A model generated the notes under the pieces. That model was not told the DNA's origin. It saw only the letters and a program-made list of their open reading frames with translations, and did not search any database. Below are positions 1 to 8,920 of a stretch of DNA of 64,000 nucleotides, piece by piece (position 1 is the stretch's first letter; every line of letters starts with the position of its first letter). Source of the DNA: Halalkalirubrum salinum (GTDB taxonomy: Archaea > Halobacteriota > Halobacteria > Halobacteriales > Haloferacaceae); NCBI RefSeq assembly GCF_005543295.1, contig NZ_SRSG01000059.1:1-64000 (forward strand), read 5' to 3'. Made by a program: the position numbers and the translations under genes.

Positions 1-1
1 C

Positions 2-71
2 CCACGGGTCAGGTGTTGAGCAAATCAAAGATTTGCGAAAGCCGAAAACGGACGTTTTCGGAAACCCGTGG
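2..71. ncRNA. Possible structured RNA or mobile-element end (three-way junction)
   Basis: Three perfect stems nest into a three-way junction. The closing stem is 8 bp (2-9 with 64-71). Inside it are a 7-bp hairpin with a 3-nt loop (20-26 with 30-36) and an 8-bp hairpin with a 4-nt loop (42-49 with 54-61). Perfect complementarity in all three stems is unlikely by chance. It may be the 3' hairpin end of an IS200/IS605-type element or an RNA encoded beyond the left edge. I see no protein gene here, so identity and strand are open. Confidence 0.4.
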
Positions 72-194
72 TACTCTGCCTCGAAACCGTATAGATCCGC
101 CGGGAACAAAATAGTATATAACCGTTTCCACCCGGCCAACCGCAGAGATCGCCCGATAGCTATACGATCGGAATGGGCCTGGTGCCACAACGCC

Positions 195-202
195 TATATA
201 TG
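195..202 (+). promoter_or_regulatory. TATA box for the XRE-family regulator
   Basis: TATATATG is centred about 26 bp before the ATG at 224, the spacing of a leaderless haloarchaeal promoter. It favours 224 over the in-frame ATGs at 173, 200 and 203. A second TATA-like stretch lies near 112-119 and would give a transcript starting near 143. Confidence 0.5.
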
Positions 203-223
203 ATGAGCCGCTTACCTTCGGAT

Positions 224-1192
224 ATGTCTCGGTCCGCTCTCGTCGGAAACATCGCCGCCATGCTCGACGACGCAGGCTTTCTCGTGAGCGATCGGTGTGC
301 GCTCCGGCCGAAGAGCTTCGACCTCGCGGCTCGCCGCGGCGAGGACCTGGTGTTGCTGAAGATCCTCGGTAACATCGACGCGCTGGACGCCGAAACCGGT
401 GCTGAGCTGCGCCGGCTCGGAGAGTATCTTTCGGCGACGCCGATGGTGATCGGTCTGCGCACTCGTGACGAGGACCTCAATCCCGGTGTCGTCTACTTCC
501 GCCACGGCGTCCCGGTGTTTCACCCCGACACCGCGTTCGACCTGTTCGTCGAAGCGGTTCCGCCGCTCATCTACGCGGCCCCTGGCGGACTGTACGTGAG
601 CATTGACGGCGACCTGCTGGCTGATGAACGCGAAGAACGCGGGTGGAGTCTCGGCCGGCTCGCAAGCGAGCTTGGCGTCTCCCGTCGGACGGTTTCGAAG
701 TACGAAGACGGTATGAACGCCTCGATCGACGTGGCGATTCAGCTCGAAGAACTCTTCAACAAGCCGTTTTCGAACCCGGTGTCAGTGCTCGATGGCACCG
801 ACGAGATCCGCGAGGCCGATCCGACCCCTGAGGATCCAGCAGTCGACCCTGACGACGAACATGTCCTCACCGTCCTCACACGGGCGGGATTCGAGGTTCA
901 CCCGACCGTTCGATCGCCGTTCAAAGCCGTCAGCGAGGACAGCGACAGCCGCGAGCGAAACGTCCTCACCGGTCACTCGACGTTCACAAAGACGGCCGAA
1001 AAGCGCGCGAAGCTCATGTCGTCGATCGGCTCGGTCACGCAGACGCGGTCGGTGTACTTCACCAAAGAGCAATCGAAGCACGAGTCCGTCGATGGGACTG
1101 CGATCGTCTCCTGTGAGGAGTTGGCAGCGATCGACGATCCCGACCGAATCCGTGAGTTGATTCGCGAGCGAGCAGCCGAGCCCGATCGCTGA
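224..1192 (+). CDS. HTH-type transcriptional regulator of the COG1395 family
   Basis: A 322-residue protein of an archaeal regulator family. An N-terminal domain of about 120 residues opens [10 protein letters not shown], includes a [17 protein letters not shown] segment and looks like a nuclease-fold or ligand-type domain. It is followed by a Cro/XRE helix-turn-helix at about residues 134-178 ([20 protein letters not shown]) and an acidic-linked C-terminal domain. Family members are annotated as putative transcription factors, and no target is known to me. I chose ATG 224 because family proteins start this way and a TATA box lies 26 bp upstream; the frame is open back to 173. The gene stands alone, with its end 31 bp from the opposing glutaredoxin gene. 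Target genes cannot be read from the sequence. Confidence 0.8.
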   Translation: MSRSALVGNIAAMLDDAGFLVSDRCALRPKSFDLAARRGEDLVLLKILGNIDALDAETGAELRRLGEYLSATPMVIGLRTRDEDLNPGVVYFRHGVPVFHPDTAFDLFVEAVPPLIYAAPGGLYVSIDGDLLADEREERGWSLGRLASELGVSRRTVSKYEDGMNASIDVAIQLEELFNKPFSNPVSVLDGTDEIREADPTPEDPAVDPDDEHVLTVLTRAGFEVHPTVRSPFKAVSEDSDSRERNVLTGHSTFTKTAEKRAKLMSSIGSVTQTRSVYFTKEQSKHESVDGTAIVSCEELAAIDDPDRIRELIRERAAEPDR

Positions 1193-1223
1193 GGTCGGCC
1201 CGTCTCAACGCGGGTAAAAAAGA

Positions 1224-1478
1224 TTACGCGGCGCTGCCATACGTCTCTTCGAGATACTCGACGATATCGCCGCTTTCGGGCATGCCGTCGATTCCGTTGG
1301 CCTCGTCGATGAGCACCGGTACACCGGTTTGGCCGCTGACATCCTTGACTTCGGTTCGTTCGCCGTGCGATCGGGGCACCATCCGTGATTCGTAGTCAAG
1401 TCCAAGCGCTTCGAGTTTGCTTACGACTTTCGCACAGTACGGACAGCCTTCGAGTTCGTACAGAATGAGGTCTGACAT
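1224..1478 (-). CDS. Glutaredoxin-like thiol-disulfide protein
   Basis: An 84-residue thioredoxin-fold protein with a CPYC active site at residues 12-15 and the conserved TGVPVLID segment (cis-proline) characteristic of glutaredoxins and GST N-terminal domains. It probably exchanges disulfides in the cytosol, perhaps with gamma-glutamylcysteine-derived thiols, which haloarchaea use in place of glutathione (family knowledge). I set the start at 1478 (MSDLILYELE); three extra in-frame codons lie upstream. A TTAAGG-like TATA element about 27 bp upstream suggests a leaderless message. It is divergent from the TauE permease gene. Confidence 0.85.
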   Translation of the reverse strand: MSDLILYELEGCPYCAKVVSKLEALGLDYESRMVPRSHGERTEVKDVSGQTGVPVLIDEANGIDGMPESGDIVEYLEETYGSAA

Positions 1479-1581
1479 CAACAGCAAGTACGCGCCGGAC
1501 CAACCTTAATGTCGTGGGGACGTGTTCGTCGAGTGCACACCCCCAGCGCCATTTATCACGCAGCCCGTAAACGGATTGGGT

Positions 1582-2346
1582 GTGCTTCCTGTCGGATCGA
1601 CGATGGCGATCGCCGTCGTCCTCTTGGGGGTTGCAGGGCTCGTCACCGGGATCGCGGGATTCGGCTTCGCGCTCGTCGGCACGATGGGGCTCGCAACGGT
1701 CATCGGCCCGCGAGCGGCGGTCCCGTTCATGTTGCTGCCGATCGTCGCGGCAAACGCGTCGCTGCTTCGCGAACTCGATGCCGGCGAGCTACCCACCTGT
1801 GCTCGACGATTTGGGCCGTACGTTCTCGCGACGCTCGTGGGGACGATCGCCGGCATGGTCCTTCTCGATCGACTGCCGGCGCGGCCGCTCACGATCGGGC
1901 TTGGAGTGTTGACCCTCGGGTACGTCCTCGCGAGTCAGGACGCGATCGAGGTACCCGGCCTCGAAGCGCTCACCGAGCGGTGTTTCGTGTCGAGCCGGCG
2001 AGGAACGATCGCGCTCGGAGCCGTCTCAGGGATCGTCTTCGGGGCGACGAACGTCGGCGTCCAGATCATCGCGTACCTGCAGAGCCGCGATCTCTCACAC
2101 TCGGTGTTTGTCGGCGTCATCGGCATGACGTTTCTCGGCATCAACGGCGTTCGCGCCTTTGCGGCCGGCGTACTCGGGCTGTACCCCTCACTCGAATTTG
2201 TGGGGCTCTCGCTTGCGGCGATCGTGCCGGGGCTCGCTGGCGTCGCAGTTGGCAAACGGATCCGAGTGGCGATTCCCGCCGAACGCCGAGAACTGCTCGT
2301 CTTGGGACTGTTGACCGTAATCGGAATCAGGCTCCTTGTCGGCTAA
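1582..2346 (+). CDS. TauE/SafE-family membrane permease
   Basis: An integral membrane protein of the sulfite exporter TauE/SafE family with about eight hydrophobic segments. The family's internal repeat is visible as VTGIAGFGFALVG near the N-terminus and a second glycine-rich half (GAVSGIVFGATNVGVQ). Family members move sulfur-containing or other organic anions across the membrane; the substrate here is unknown. GTG at 1582 is preferred because ATTTATCAC, centred near 1555, is a TATA box at leaderless distance. The frame is open upstream to ATG 1522, and ATG 1603 is a later alternative. The gene is convergent with the purine permease gene, 33 bp apart. Confidence 0.75.
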   Translation: MLPVGSTMAIAVVLLGVAGLVTGIAGFGFALVGTMGLATVIGPRAAVPFMLLPIVAANASLLRELDAGELPTCARRFGPYVLATLVGTIAGMVLLDRLPARPLTIGLGVLTLGYVLASQDAIEVPGLEALTERCFVSSRRGTIALGAVSGIVFGATNVGVQIIAYLQSRDLSHSVFVGVIGMTFLGINGVRAFAAGVLGLYPSLEFVGLSLAAIVPGLAGVAVGKRIRVAIPAERRELLVLGLLTVIGIRLLVG

Positions 2347-2379
2347 GAGTCCGCGCGTCCCGCAGCTACCAGTGTTTGC

Positions 2380-3777
2380 TCACGCGAGCGTGCCGAACCG
2401 GATCGCGAAGTACGCGACACACGCAAGCGCCATGACCCACTGGAACGGGTGGACCTGATCGGTTCGACCCGCAGCCACGGAGACGATCGGATAGCTGAGC
2501 AGTCCAGCCGCGATCCCGTAGGCGATGCTCGAGGTCAGCGGCATAATCATGATAGTCAGTCCTGCCGGAATTGCGTGGGTGATGTCGTCCCAGGCGATCT
2601 CGACAACATTTCGGAGCATCATCACGGCCACGACGACGAGCGCCACGTACGGTGCAAACGAGGGGATCGCCCCCAGAAGTGGCACGAACGGCAGCGCGAG
2701 GAGGAAGAGTCCGGCGACGACGAGCGCGGTCAGGCCGGTCCGGCCGCCCTCACCGATGCCTGCGGCCGATTCGATATACGTAGTCACCGTCGAGGTCCCC
2801 AAGATACCGCCGACGGTCGTCCCCACAGCATCGGCCATGAGCGGTTTGTCGATGTCCGGGAGGTCCCCAGAGTCGTCGGTCATTCCCGCGGCCTGGCCCA
2901 GCCCCGTCAGGGTACCAGCAGTGTCGAAGAAGTCGACAAAGAAGAACGTGAACACGACGAGCGCGAAGGTGAGCGCCTCAACGTTGGCAAAGCCTGTGAT
3001 AAACGCACCCGCGAGCGGCGCGATATTGAACGCCTCCGCACCGTAGGTGATCGAATCGAATCCGGGCGCGAACGTCGCGGTCTCGACGAGGCCGAGATCG
3101 CCACCGCCGGACTGCGGGGTGACGCCGATCGTCGAGCCGAGATACGCGACGGCACTCGTCACGAGGATGCCGATCACGATTGCCCCACGAACACCGCGGG
3201 CCCACAGCGCAAACGTCAGCAAGATTCCGATAACCGCAAGCACCGCGACCGGATCGGTCGCAATAATCGGATTGATACTGACCTCCGCGGTGATGATCCG
3301 CATCTGTTCGAGCCCGATCAGCGCCAGAAACAGCCCGATCCCGGCGGCAACCGAGAGCTTCACCGGCTCTGGGAACAGCCGGATCACGTACTCGCGTGCA
3401 CCGATCGCCGTCAGAACGATGAACAACACACCTTCGAGGAAGACGGCGGCCAGTGCCGTCTCCCACGGGATCCCCAGTTCGAGAACGACCACAACAAAGA
3501 ATGCGTTCAGCCCCATCCCCGGCGCTAATCCAAAGGGCAGATCCGCGTAGAAGGCCATAACGAGCATCGCGGCGACCGACGCAAGGATCGTCACGACAGC
3601 TAAGAGTTGGAAAGTGTTCTCACCGGCGTCGATCGCCGCTGAGAGGATCGCCGGGTTCACCACGATGATATACGACATCGTGAGGAACGTTGTCAGGCCA
3701 GCGATTGCCTCGGTTGCAACGGTACTGTCTCGCTCGGTTACGTTGAAATATGCTGATAGGCTATCTGTGAGCCCCAT
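2380..3777 (-). CDS. NCS2-family purine/pyrimidine permease (AzgA-like)
   Basis: A 465-residue membrane transporter with about 12-14 hydrophobic segments, opening with SLSAYFNVTERDSTVATEAIAGLTTFLTM split over the first 35 residues, typical of the AzgA-type guanine/hypoxanthine permeases of the NCS2 family. Conserved features include the VNP segment near residues 40-42 and FVDFFDTAGTLTGLG in the middle of the protein. It probably imports a nucleobase in symport with a cation. An HTH-phosphoribosyltransferase gene lies directly upstream on the same strand. The promoter contains an inverted repeat around the TATA box, and one half is shared with that gene's upstream region, which suggests purine-responsive control. 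Substrate specificity is inference. Confidence 0.85.
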   Translation of the reverse strand: MGLTDSLSAYFNVTERDSTVATEAIAGLTTFLTMSYIIVVNPAILSAAIDAGENTFQLLAVVTILASVAAMLVMAFYADLPFGLAPGMGLNAFFVVVVLELGIPWETALAAVFLEGVLFIVLTAIGAREYVIRLFPEPVKLSVAAGIGLFLALIGLEQMRIITAEVSINPIIATDPVAVLAVIGILLTFALWARGVRGAIVIGILVTSAVAYLGSTIGVTPQSGGGDLGLVETATFAPGFDSITYGAEAFNIAPLAGAFITGFANVEALTFALVVFTFFFVDFFDTAGTLTGLGQAAGMTDDSGDLPDIDKPLMADAVGTTVGGILGTSTVTTYIESAAGIGEGGRTGLTALVVAGLFLLALPFVPLLGAIPSFAPYVALVVVAVMMLRNVVEIAWDDITHAIPAGLTIMIMPLTSSIAYGIAAGLLSYPIVSVAAGRTDQVHPFQWVMALACVAYFAIRFGTLA

Positions 3778-3781
3778 GTTA

Positions 3782-3831
3782 CACGTATGGGCATAACTTC
3801 GAAATTTTACTTAAGCGTTCCCATAAACGTG
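3782..3831 (-). promoter_or_regulatory. Inverted-repeat operator around the purine permease TATA box
   Basis: CACGTATGGG (3782-3791) and CCCATAAACGTG (3820-3831) form an inverted repeat with a 2-nt indel. Between them lies an AT-rich TATA region (3800-3813 on the minus strand) about 27 bp before the permease start at 3777. The 10-mer CATAAACGTG (3822-3831) recurs upstream of the neighbouring HTH-phosphoribosyltransferase gene at 4705-4714. Confidence 0.45.
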
Positions 3832-3928
3832 CGTAAAATTGTGCATCAAATAGCAATTTATACCGATTATATACACATATGTGCTTATTCTCGGTGGTGA
3901 AGCGGCGGGTTGGCGGCGAGGTGTCCAA

Positions 3929-4642
3929 TCACTCGAATCGCGACAACGCGCCGACCGGCGCGTCGGTCATCTCTTTCGCCCGATCGATTCCTTCGTCGCC
4001 GACCGCAATGAGTGCGAACACGCCGGCGACCTCGGTGTCGGCCTGTTCGGCGATATCCAAAAGCAGCTCTTGGGTTTCGCCCGATCGAATCAGGTCGTCG
4101 ACAACTAACACCGTGTCGTTCGCCGACAGTGCTCGTGCGGGGAGGTAGTACGTGAGCTCAATCCCCGAAGCGAGCCGCTGGCGGGCCTCAATAAAGTCCT
4201 CGACCGCCGTCTCTTTCGACTTTTTTCCGTACGCGAGATTGGCATCGAAGTAACTCGCCATCGCTGCGCCAAGTGTGATGCCGTCGGTCGCCGCGGTGAG
4301 AACCACGTCGGGGCGATCGAACGCGAAGCTATCGGCGGCGACCGGTGCAACCAGATCGAGAAACGACTGATCGAAGACGACGCCGGAGTTGTCGACGTAC
4401 CCCTCGTCGTCGACGGTGATCCGCGATTCGAGCTCATCAGCAAGGGCGTCGCGACCGATTCCGTCAACCACTTCCCGGGCACGGTCAGCCCCTGGTAAGA
4501 CATGGCCATTGACATAGCGGTTCAGATCACCCGCAGGGAGCCCTGTAACCGCCGAGAGCTCGTCGTACGTTCGCGTCTGTTTCAACATTCGCAGGACGGC
4601 GACCGCTTGCAGTTGGAGGGCGGCCTTCTCTGCTCTGTTCAT
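3929..4642 (-). CDS. HTH-domain phosphoribosyltransferase, probable purine regulator
   Basis: A 237-residue protein. The N-terminal helix-turn-helix (about residues 15-50, TYDELSAVTGLPAGDLNRYV) is followed by a type I phosphoribosyltransferase fold with a clear PRPP loop, VLVVDDLIRSGET, at about 178-190. In archaea and bacteria, such HTH-PRTase fusions (PurR or GfcR type) often act as PRPP-sensing regulators rather than enzymes. It sits upstream of the purine permease on the same strand, 151 bp apart, and the two promoters share a 10-bp motif, so autoregulation and control of the permease are plausible. It differs from the usual GfcR N-terminus, so I do not use that name. The start at 4642 (MNRAEKAALQ) is chosen over an upstream in-frame ATG at 4666. 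Confidence 0.75.
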   Translation of the reverse strand: MNRAEKAALQLQAVAVLRMLKQTRTYDELSAVTGLPAGDLNRYVNGHVLPGADRAREVVDGIGRDALADELESRITVDDEGYVDNSGVVFDQSFLDLVAPVAADSFAFDRPDVVLTAATDGITLGAAMASYFDANLAYGKKSKETAVEDFIEARQRLASGIELTYYLPARALSANDTVLVVDDLIRSGETQELLLDIAEQADTEVAGVFALIAVGDEGIDRAKEMTDAPVGALSRFE

Positions 4643-4704
4643 ACCATGGGTTGACGAATTACGCAAATATGAACACTTCGATATCTACTATGGGGTGAGA
4701 TACG

Positions 4705-4714
4705 CATAAACGTG
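4705..4714. promoter_or_regulatory. Copy of the CATAAACGTG motif upstream of the HTH-PRTase gene
   Basis: CATAAACGTG lies 63 bp upstream of the start codon at 4642 and is identical to 3822-3831 in the permease promoter. A TATGGGG word nearby (4689-4695) resembles the other half of the permease inverted repeat. It is a candidate binding site for the HTH-PRTase itself. Confidence 0.4.
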
Positions 4715-4753
4715 GTAACTCATGTACACCGCAGATGAGTGCTCAAGGGAGAG

Positions 4754-5596
4754 TCAGCGCTCACGGACGACGACAAACTCCGCAAGATCGCGGAGGTATC
4801 CGCGTGCTTCAGTGTCGGGAATGCCAGTTGATTCCAGCGCTTCGAGCGCGCGATCGGACTCCCTACGGGCCCGTTCGTTCGCTTCCTCGGGGGTCAGATT
4901 CGTGACCTGCACGAGTGAGGGGCGTTCCATCGCTTCGTCTTGGCCGGCGGGTTTGCCGAGTTCGACAGCGGTCGCGGTCGCATCAAGCACGTCGTCGCGG
5001 ATCTGAAAGGCGATCCCGACTCGCTCAGCGTACTCACCGAACCCTTCAATGACGTACGGATCAGCGCTACCAGCGACCGCACCGAGCTCCGCGGCGGCTC
5101 GAAACAGCGCGCCAGTCTTCCGGCGGGCGAGTGTCATGTACTCCTCCTCGTTAGTCGGCCTCGCGACGAGTTCAGTGGCCTCGCCTTCGCCTAACTCGAT
5201 CATCGACTCCGCAACGATCTGCATGGCCTGTTCGTTCTCCGAAAACAGCGAGAACGCCTCACCGAGAAGCCCGTCACTCGCGATGATTGCCGGGCCGTAG
5301 CCGTATTGGTTCCAGGCGCTTGGTGTGCCACGACGGACATCCGATCGATCGATGATATCGTCGATAACGAGTGAGGCGTTGTGGACGAGTTCGATACCGG
5401 CCGCAAAATCCACTGCGTCCGCCGACCGGCCGCCAACGGCCTCACACGCCAGAATTGTCACCGCTGGCCGGACTCGCTTGCCGCCCGCGAGCACGACGTG
5501 TTCGAGCTCCTCGGAGAGCTCGTCGGGGTCGACGGCGTCGATGACCGCTCGGAGGCGATCGTTCACCATCGCGACCCGCGACTCCAAATACTCCAT
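4754..5596 (-). CDS. Polyprenyl diphosphate synthase (GGPP/FGPP synthase family)
   Basis: A 280-residue trans-prenyltransferase that condenses IPP with an allylic diphosphate, in archaea mainly to C20 for membrane lipids. Visible motifs are GGKRVRP (38-44), the first aspartate-rich motif DDIIDRSDVRRG (79-90) and the second, DDVLD (201-205). It is shorter than the usual 320-350 residue geranylgeranyl diphosphate synthase, so this could be a second, accessory synthase; chain length cannot be decided here. The gene seems monocistronic, with 111 bp to the HTH-PRTase gene and 78 bp to etfA. The start is the first ATG (MEYLESRVAM). Confidence 0.85.
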   Translation of the reverse strand: MEYLESRVAMVNDRLRAVIDAVDPDELSEELEHVVLAGGKRVRPAVTILACEAVGGRSADAVDFAAGIELVHNASLVIDDIIDRSDVRRGTPSAWNQYGYGPAIIASDGLLGEAFSLFSENEQAMQIVAESMIELGEGEATELVARPTNEEEYMTLARRKTGALFRAAAELGAVAGSADPYVIEGFGEYAERVGIAFQIRDDVLDATATAVELGKPAGQDEAMERPSLVQVTNLTPEEANERARRESDRALEALESTGIPDTEARGYLRDLAEFVVVRER

Positions 5597-5674
5597 TACC
5601 CCTTGATACGGCTGTGAGCCAGAAGTAGGTGACGAATCCCCGATCGACCACCGCGGGCCGACAGACGAGCGTTC

Positions 5675-6631
5675 CTACTCGTCGAACTCCGCAATCAGTG
5701 CCGGCACCACGTCGAAGAGGTCGCCGATGATCCCGTAGTCGGCGATATCGAAAATCGGTGCGTCGGGATCGGTGTTGATCGCCACGATCGTCTCGGAGCC
5801 TTTCATGCCAGCAACGTGCTGGACAGCCCCCGAGATGCCGATCGCAATGTAGACATCAGGGGTGACGACCTTCCCAGACTGGCCGACCTGACGGTTCTTC
5901 GGCAGCCAGCCGTTGTCGACAATCGGTCGTGAGGACGACAGCGTCGCCCCGAGCGCATCGGCCAGCCGCTCGACGAGCTCAATGTTCTCTTCCTCCTCAA
6001 TCCCACGGCCCACCGACACAAGCACGTCTGCGTCAGTGATATCCACGTCGCCGCCGCCGACCTCCTCGAAGCCGGTGACAGTCGATCGCATCGCCGATTC
6101 GTCGACCGAGACCTCGAACGGCTCGATCGTTGCACCGCCGGTCCCCTCGGCTTTGGCCCATTCGCTGCCGCGGACAGTTACTGCGAACGGCTCTTCGGAG
6201 ACGGTGACAGTCGTTTCGACCTTCGAGCCGTACATCTCACGGGTGACCGTGAGTGTCTCGTCGTAGGAGAGTTCGATCGCGTCAGTCACGAGCGGCATGC
6301 CGAGGCGTTCGGCGATCGCCGGCGCATAGTCGAGCCCGTTGACGCTGTTTGGCATGAGGAGCGCGGTCGGGGCCAGTTCGTCGTACAGTGCCTCGATCGA
6401 CTGGACGTACACGTCGTGGTTGAACTCCTCACCGTGATCGACAGTGTAGATCGTGTCGATCCCGTCGCGATCGAGCGTCTCGGCGAACTGATCGACATCC
6501 CCAGAGATGACCGCGAGTGCAAGCGTGCCACCCATCGCATCGGCCAGGTCGGCGCCGGCAGTGATGAGCTCGTAGCTGACGTCCCGTAGTTGACCGCGTC
6601 GATGGTCGATGACCGCGAGCACGTCGCTCAT
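5675..6631 (-). CDS. etfA: Electron transfer flavoprotein alpha subunit
   Basis: A 318-residue EtfA. The C-terminal FAD-binding domain contains [21 protein letters not shown] and [17 protein letters not shown], the classic alpha-subunit motifs, after an N-terminal nucleotide-binding-like domain. With EtfB it accepts electrons from dehydrogenases such as acyl-CoA dehydrogenases and passes them towards the quinone pool. Its start overlaps the end of etfB by 4 bp, so the two are co-transcribed and probably translationally coupled. No partner dehydrogenase or ETF:quinone oxidoreductase is in the window. Confidence 0.93.
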   Translation of the reverse strand: MSDVLAVIDHRRGQLRDVSYELITAGADLADAMGGTLALAVISGDVDQFAETLDRDGIDTIYTVDHGEEFNHDVYVQSIEALYDELAPTALLMPNSVNGLDYAPAIAERLGMPLVTDAIELSYDETLTVTREMYGSKVETTVTVSEEPFAVTVRGSEWAKAEGTGGATIEPFEVSVDESAMRSTVTGFEEVGGGDVDITDADVLVSVGRGIEEEENIELVERLADALGATLSSSRPIVDNGWLPKNRQVGQSGKVVTPDVYIAIGISGAVQHVAGMKGSETIVAINTDPDAPIFDIADYGIIGDLFDVVPALIAEFDE

Positions 6632-7422
6632 TCTGCGCCCACCCCCTTCTCGCGGAGAAGCGTCGCAAGGTTTCCAGCAGCCGCATCGGCGTCGCCGTCG
6701 AACAACTCGACATTGGATTCGCTTTCTGGCTCGTACATAGCGGTGAGTTCGATCGGGCTGTCAACGATAGCTGCGTCAAGTCCGAGATCTTCGAGCGTCT
6801 GTACGTCGATCTCTTTTCGCTGAGCCATGCGAATCCCCCTGAGGCTCGCGTATCGTGGCTCGTTGATCCCCGTCTGGATCGTCAACACAGCCGGCAGCTC
6901 CACGTCAGTGAGTTCCTCGACGCCGCCTTCGAGTTCTCGGCGAACGTGTGCAGTCCCCGCGTCAGCGTCGAGATCCAGCGCGTTAACCACCGCTGCGTGG
7001 CCGAAGCCGGCGGCCTCGGCGACCGCAACACCGGTTGCGCCAAAGGAGTCATCGTGGGCCTGCACGCCGGTCAACACCATATCGGGCGCTTCAGCCTCGA
7101 TGACGGCTTCGAATAGCTCGGCTTTCGTTCGGACATCGAGTAGTTCGGCCTCAGCCAGGGTGTCGTCCCACACCCGGATCGCCCGATCGACGCCCTTCGC
7201 TAGCGCCATCCGAATCGTCTCTTCTGCGCGTTCGGGCCCGATCGAGACAGACACGACCTCAATGTCGTCGTCGGCCTCCGCGAGTTGAACGCCGGTCTCG
7301 ATCGCGTAGTCGTCCCACTCGTTAAGGTCGTACTCGAGATATCGATCGTCAATCGTCGTGCCGTCGAGTTCGAAGCCCTCCTCGACCGTCGCGACCTCTT
7401 TGACCGCTACGAGAACTTTCAT
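6628..7422 (-). CDS. etfB: Electron transfer flavoprotein beta subunit
   Basis: A 264-residue EtfB opening MKVLVAVKEVATVEEG. It has the adenine-nucleotide-binding fold and the GVQAHDDSFGATGVAVAE signature region. It forms the alpha-beta heterodimer with the overlapping downstream etfA product. A TTTACA-like TATA element about 30 bp upstream (7450-7455) is consistent with a leaderless promoter for the etfBA operon. Confidence 0.93.
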   Translation of the reverse strand: MKVLVAVKEVATVEEGFELDGTTIDDRYLEYDLNEWDDYAIETGVQLAEADDDIEVVSVSIGPERAEETIRMALAKGVDRAIRVWDDTLAEAELLDVRTKAELFEAVIEAEAPDMVLTGVQAHDDSFGATGVAVAEAAGFGHAAVVNALDLDADAGTAHVRRELEGGVEELTDVELPAVLTIQTGINEPRYASLRGIRMAQRKEIDVQTLEDLGLDAAIVDSPIELTAMYEPESESNVELFDGDADAAAGNLATLLREKGVGAE

Positions 7423-7462
7423 TATTATCTGGGTACCTCTCCGCCGATGTAAACAGTTTCGA

Positions 7463-7489
7463 AAACCGCACCCCCGTGGTCGGCGGTTT
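7463..7489 (-). terminator. Hairpin after the membrane HTH protein gene
   Basis: A 7-bp stem (7463-7469 with 7483-7489) with a 13-nt loop lies 59-85 bp beyond the stop codon of the minus-strand gene that ends at 7548, and is followed by a short T run on that strand. It may be a transcription end signal before the etfB promoter. Confidence 0.3.
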
Positions 7490-7547
7490 CTGTCGACGAA
7501 GTGGCGATCATCGTGTACCGTGCTGGCGGCAATCCAAAGAGCGCCTC

Positions 7548-8798
7548 CTATCGGCTCCCAGGCCCGTTTTCATCGCCCTCGGTTCCGTTCGCAGCGTCTG
7601 CATCGGGTTCGTCGCCGGGGTCCGCCGGCGAGGTCTCCGGCAAGGAAATCAAGTTCTCTCGGCCCAGCCGAAGCTTCTCAACCCGATCGTCGGCCGCCAT
7701 TGCCGACAGCAACTGAGAGACTTTTGCATCGGACCACTCGGTTTCGGCGACGATCGCTGCCTGTTTCATCCGCCCGCCGTTCCGTTCGAGCAGCCGCTCG
7801 ACGCGCTCCTCGTCGGAGAGCAACGAGAGGTCTTCTGCAGTGTCAGCTTCGGATTCTGCATCTATGTTCTGTGCCGGAGTGGACTCATTCCCTGGCTGGC
7901 TTCCCTCACGATCGGCAGTGGTTGTTGCCGTACCGCCAGCAGCAGTGGTGGCCGAGTCGGTTCGTCGCCGCCACAAAAACACCCCGATCGCTAGTGCACC
8001 GACGACCACCGCAGCACCAGCAATAACAGCGAGTAACCTACCCAAGTCCCCGTTGGTATCACCGGGAATGCCTGAATCCACGTCATCCGGTGTTGACGGT
8101 TGGGATTCCTCGAATGTCATCGAGATGTGTTCTTCGGTGTCAAATCGATGGGGTCCGCGCTGGACGACAGTGTTCTCTTCAAACGAGACAGTAGAGCTTT
8201 CGATCGAGTATCCATCAGGGGCGCGGATTCGAAGCACCTGTGACTCTGACAACGATCGGAGCCATCGCTCGTCTTCACCGACGACGAACACGTCACCGAG
8301 TGAGAGTCGCCCCTCCTCCCGAGAGAGAAATTGCGACCACGTAAACGACAAGCGCAACTCACCGGCTGTCTCGTTAACTGTTGCCTCCCGAGAGACACCG
8401 GTGAGCTCCATTTCGCGATCTGTCGTTTCACTCGCCTGCACTGCGATGTTTTCGAACGGCTCAATCCGTGGACCAGCCGCGCTATCTCCGGCTTCATACT
8501 CCTGGGCGGTTGTTTCAAACGCCTCGCGCTGTTCGGCGTCTGCAAACTCATACGACGTTGTGACCGTCCATTCAGCGCTTTGGTCCGGCTGGAGTTCGAT
8601 GATCATTTCAGTCTGATACGCCTGCTCGGGCGCTTGGATCTGCCCAACCGGTCCAGCGGGTTGGTCTGTCCCCATATGGATGGCAGTTTGATCGGTAACC
8701 GATGCAGTCGCAACACCCCCGATGAGACCGAGGGTTACCGCGGCCGCGAGGAGGCACAAACCGATAGAGAGGGCAACGAAACCGGAGACATACCGCAT
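7548..8798 (-). CDS. Membrane-anchored protein with cytoplasmic winged-HTH-like domain
   Basis: A 416-residue protein. An N-terminal signal or anchor (about residues 5-32) is followed by a beta-rich extracellular region of some 200 residues, a second membrane segment (about 257-276, LLAVIAGAAVVVGALAIGVF), a charged linker, and a C-terminal HTH-like domain (LSDEERVERLLERNGGRMKQAAIVAETEWSDAKVSQLL). The architecture fits a group of haloarchaeal membrane proteins with cytoplasmic MarR-like or winged-helix domains, possibly one-component sensors. Ligand and targets are unknown. The gene is divergent from an exported protein gene 122 bp away, which suggests a functional link. I recognise no formal family name with certainty. 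Confidence 0.7.
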   Translation of the reverse strand: MRYVSGFVALSIGLCLLAAAVTLGLIGGVATASVTDQTAIHMGTDQPAGPVGQIQAPEQAYQTEMIIELQPDQSAEWTVTTSYEFADAEQREAFETTAQEYEAGDSAAGPRIEPFENIAVQASETTDREMELTGVSREATVNETAGELRLSFTWSQFLSREEGRLSLGDVFVVGEDERWLRSLSESQVLRIRAPDGYSIESSTVSFEENTVVQRGPHRFDTEEHISMTFEESQPSTPDDVDSGIPGDTNGDLGRLLAVIAGAAVVVGALAIGVFLWRRRTDSATTAAGGTATTTADREGSQPGNESTPAQNIDAESEADTAEDLSLLSDEERVERLLERNGGRMKQAAIVAETEWSDAKVSQLLSAMAADDRVEKLRLGRENLISLPETSPADPGDEPDADAANGTEGDENGPGSR

Positions 8799-8920
8799 GT
8801 TTCCACCGTCTCATCCGCTTGGCAAAACGCTTTCCATCTCCCTTTTCTTGTTGGTTCGTTGAAGCCCGATACAATCGAGTCGATGCGTTTTTTGTGGCTG
8901 CTCTGTGAGCAGACGGATAG

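Noticed and set aside
2449-3528. 359-codon plus-strand frame opposite the purine permease
   Set aside because: Antisense shadow of a well-conserved membrane transporter, with no recognisable domain.
3929-4642. Naming the HTH-phosphoribosyltransferase GfcR or PyrE2
   Set aside because: Its N-terminus differs from GfcR as I remember it, and a separate true pyrE is at 48382-48906; only the general HTH-PRTase call is supported.
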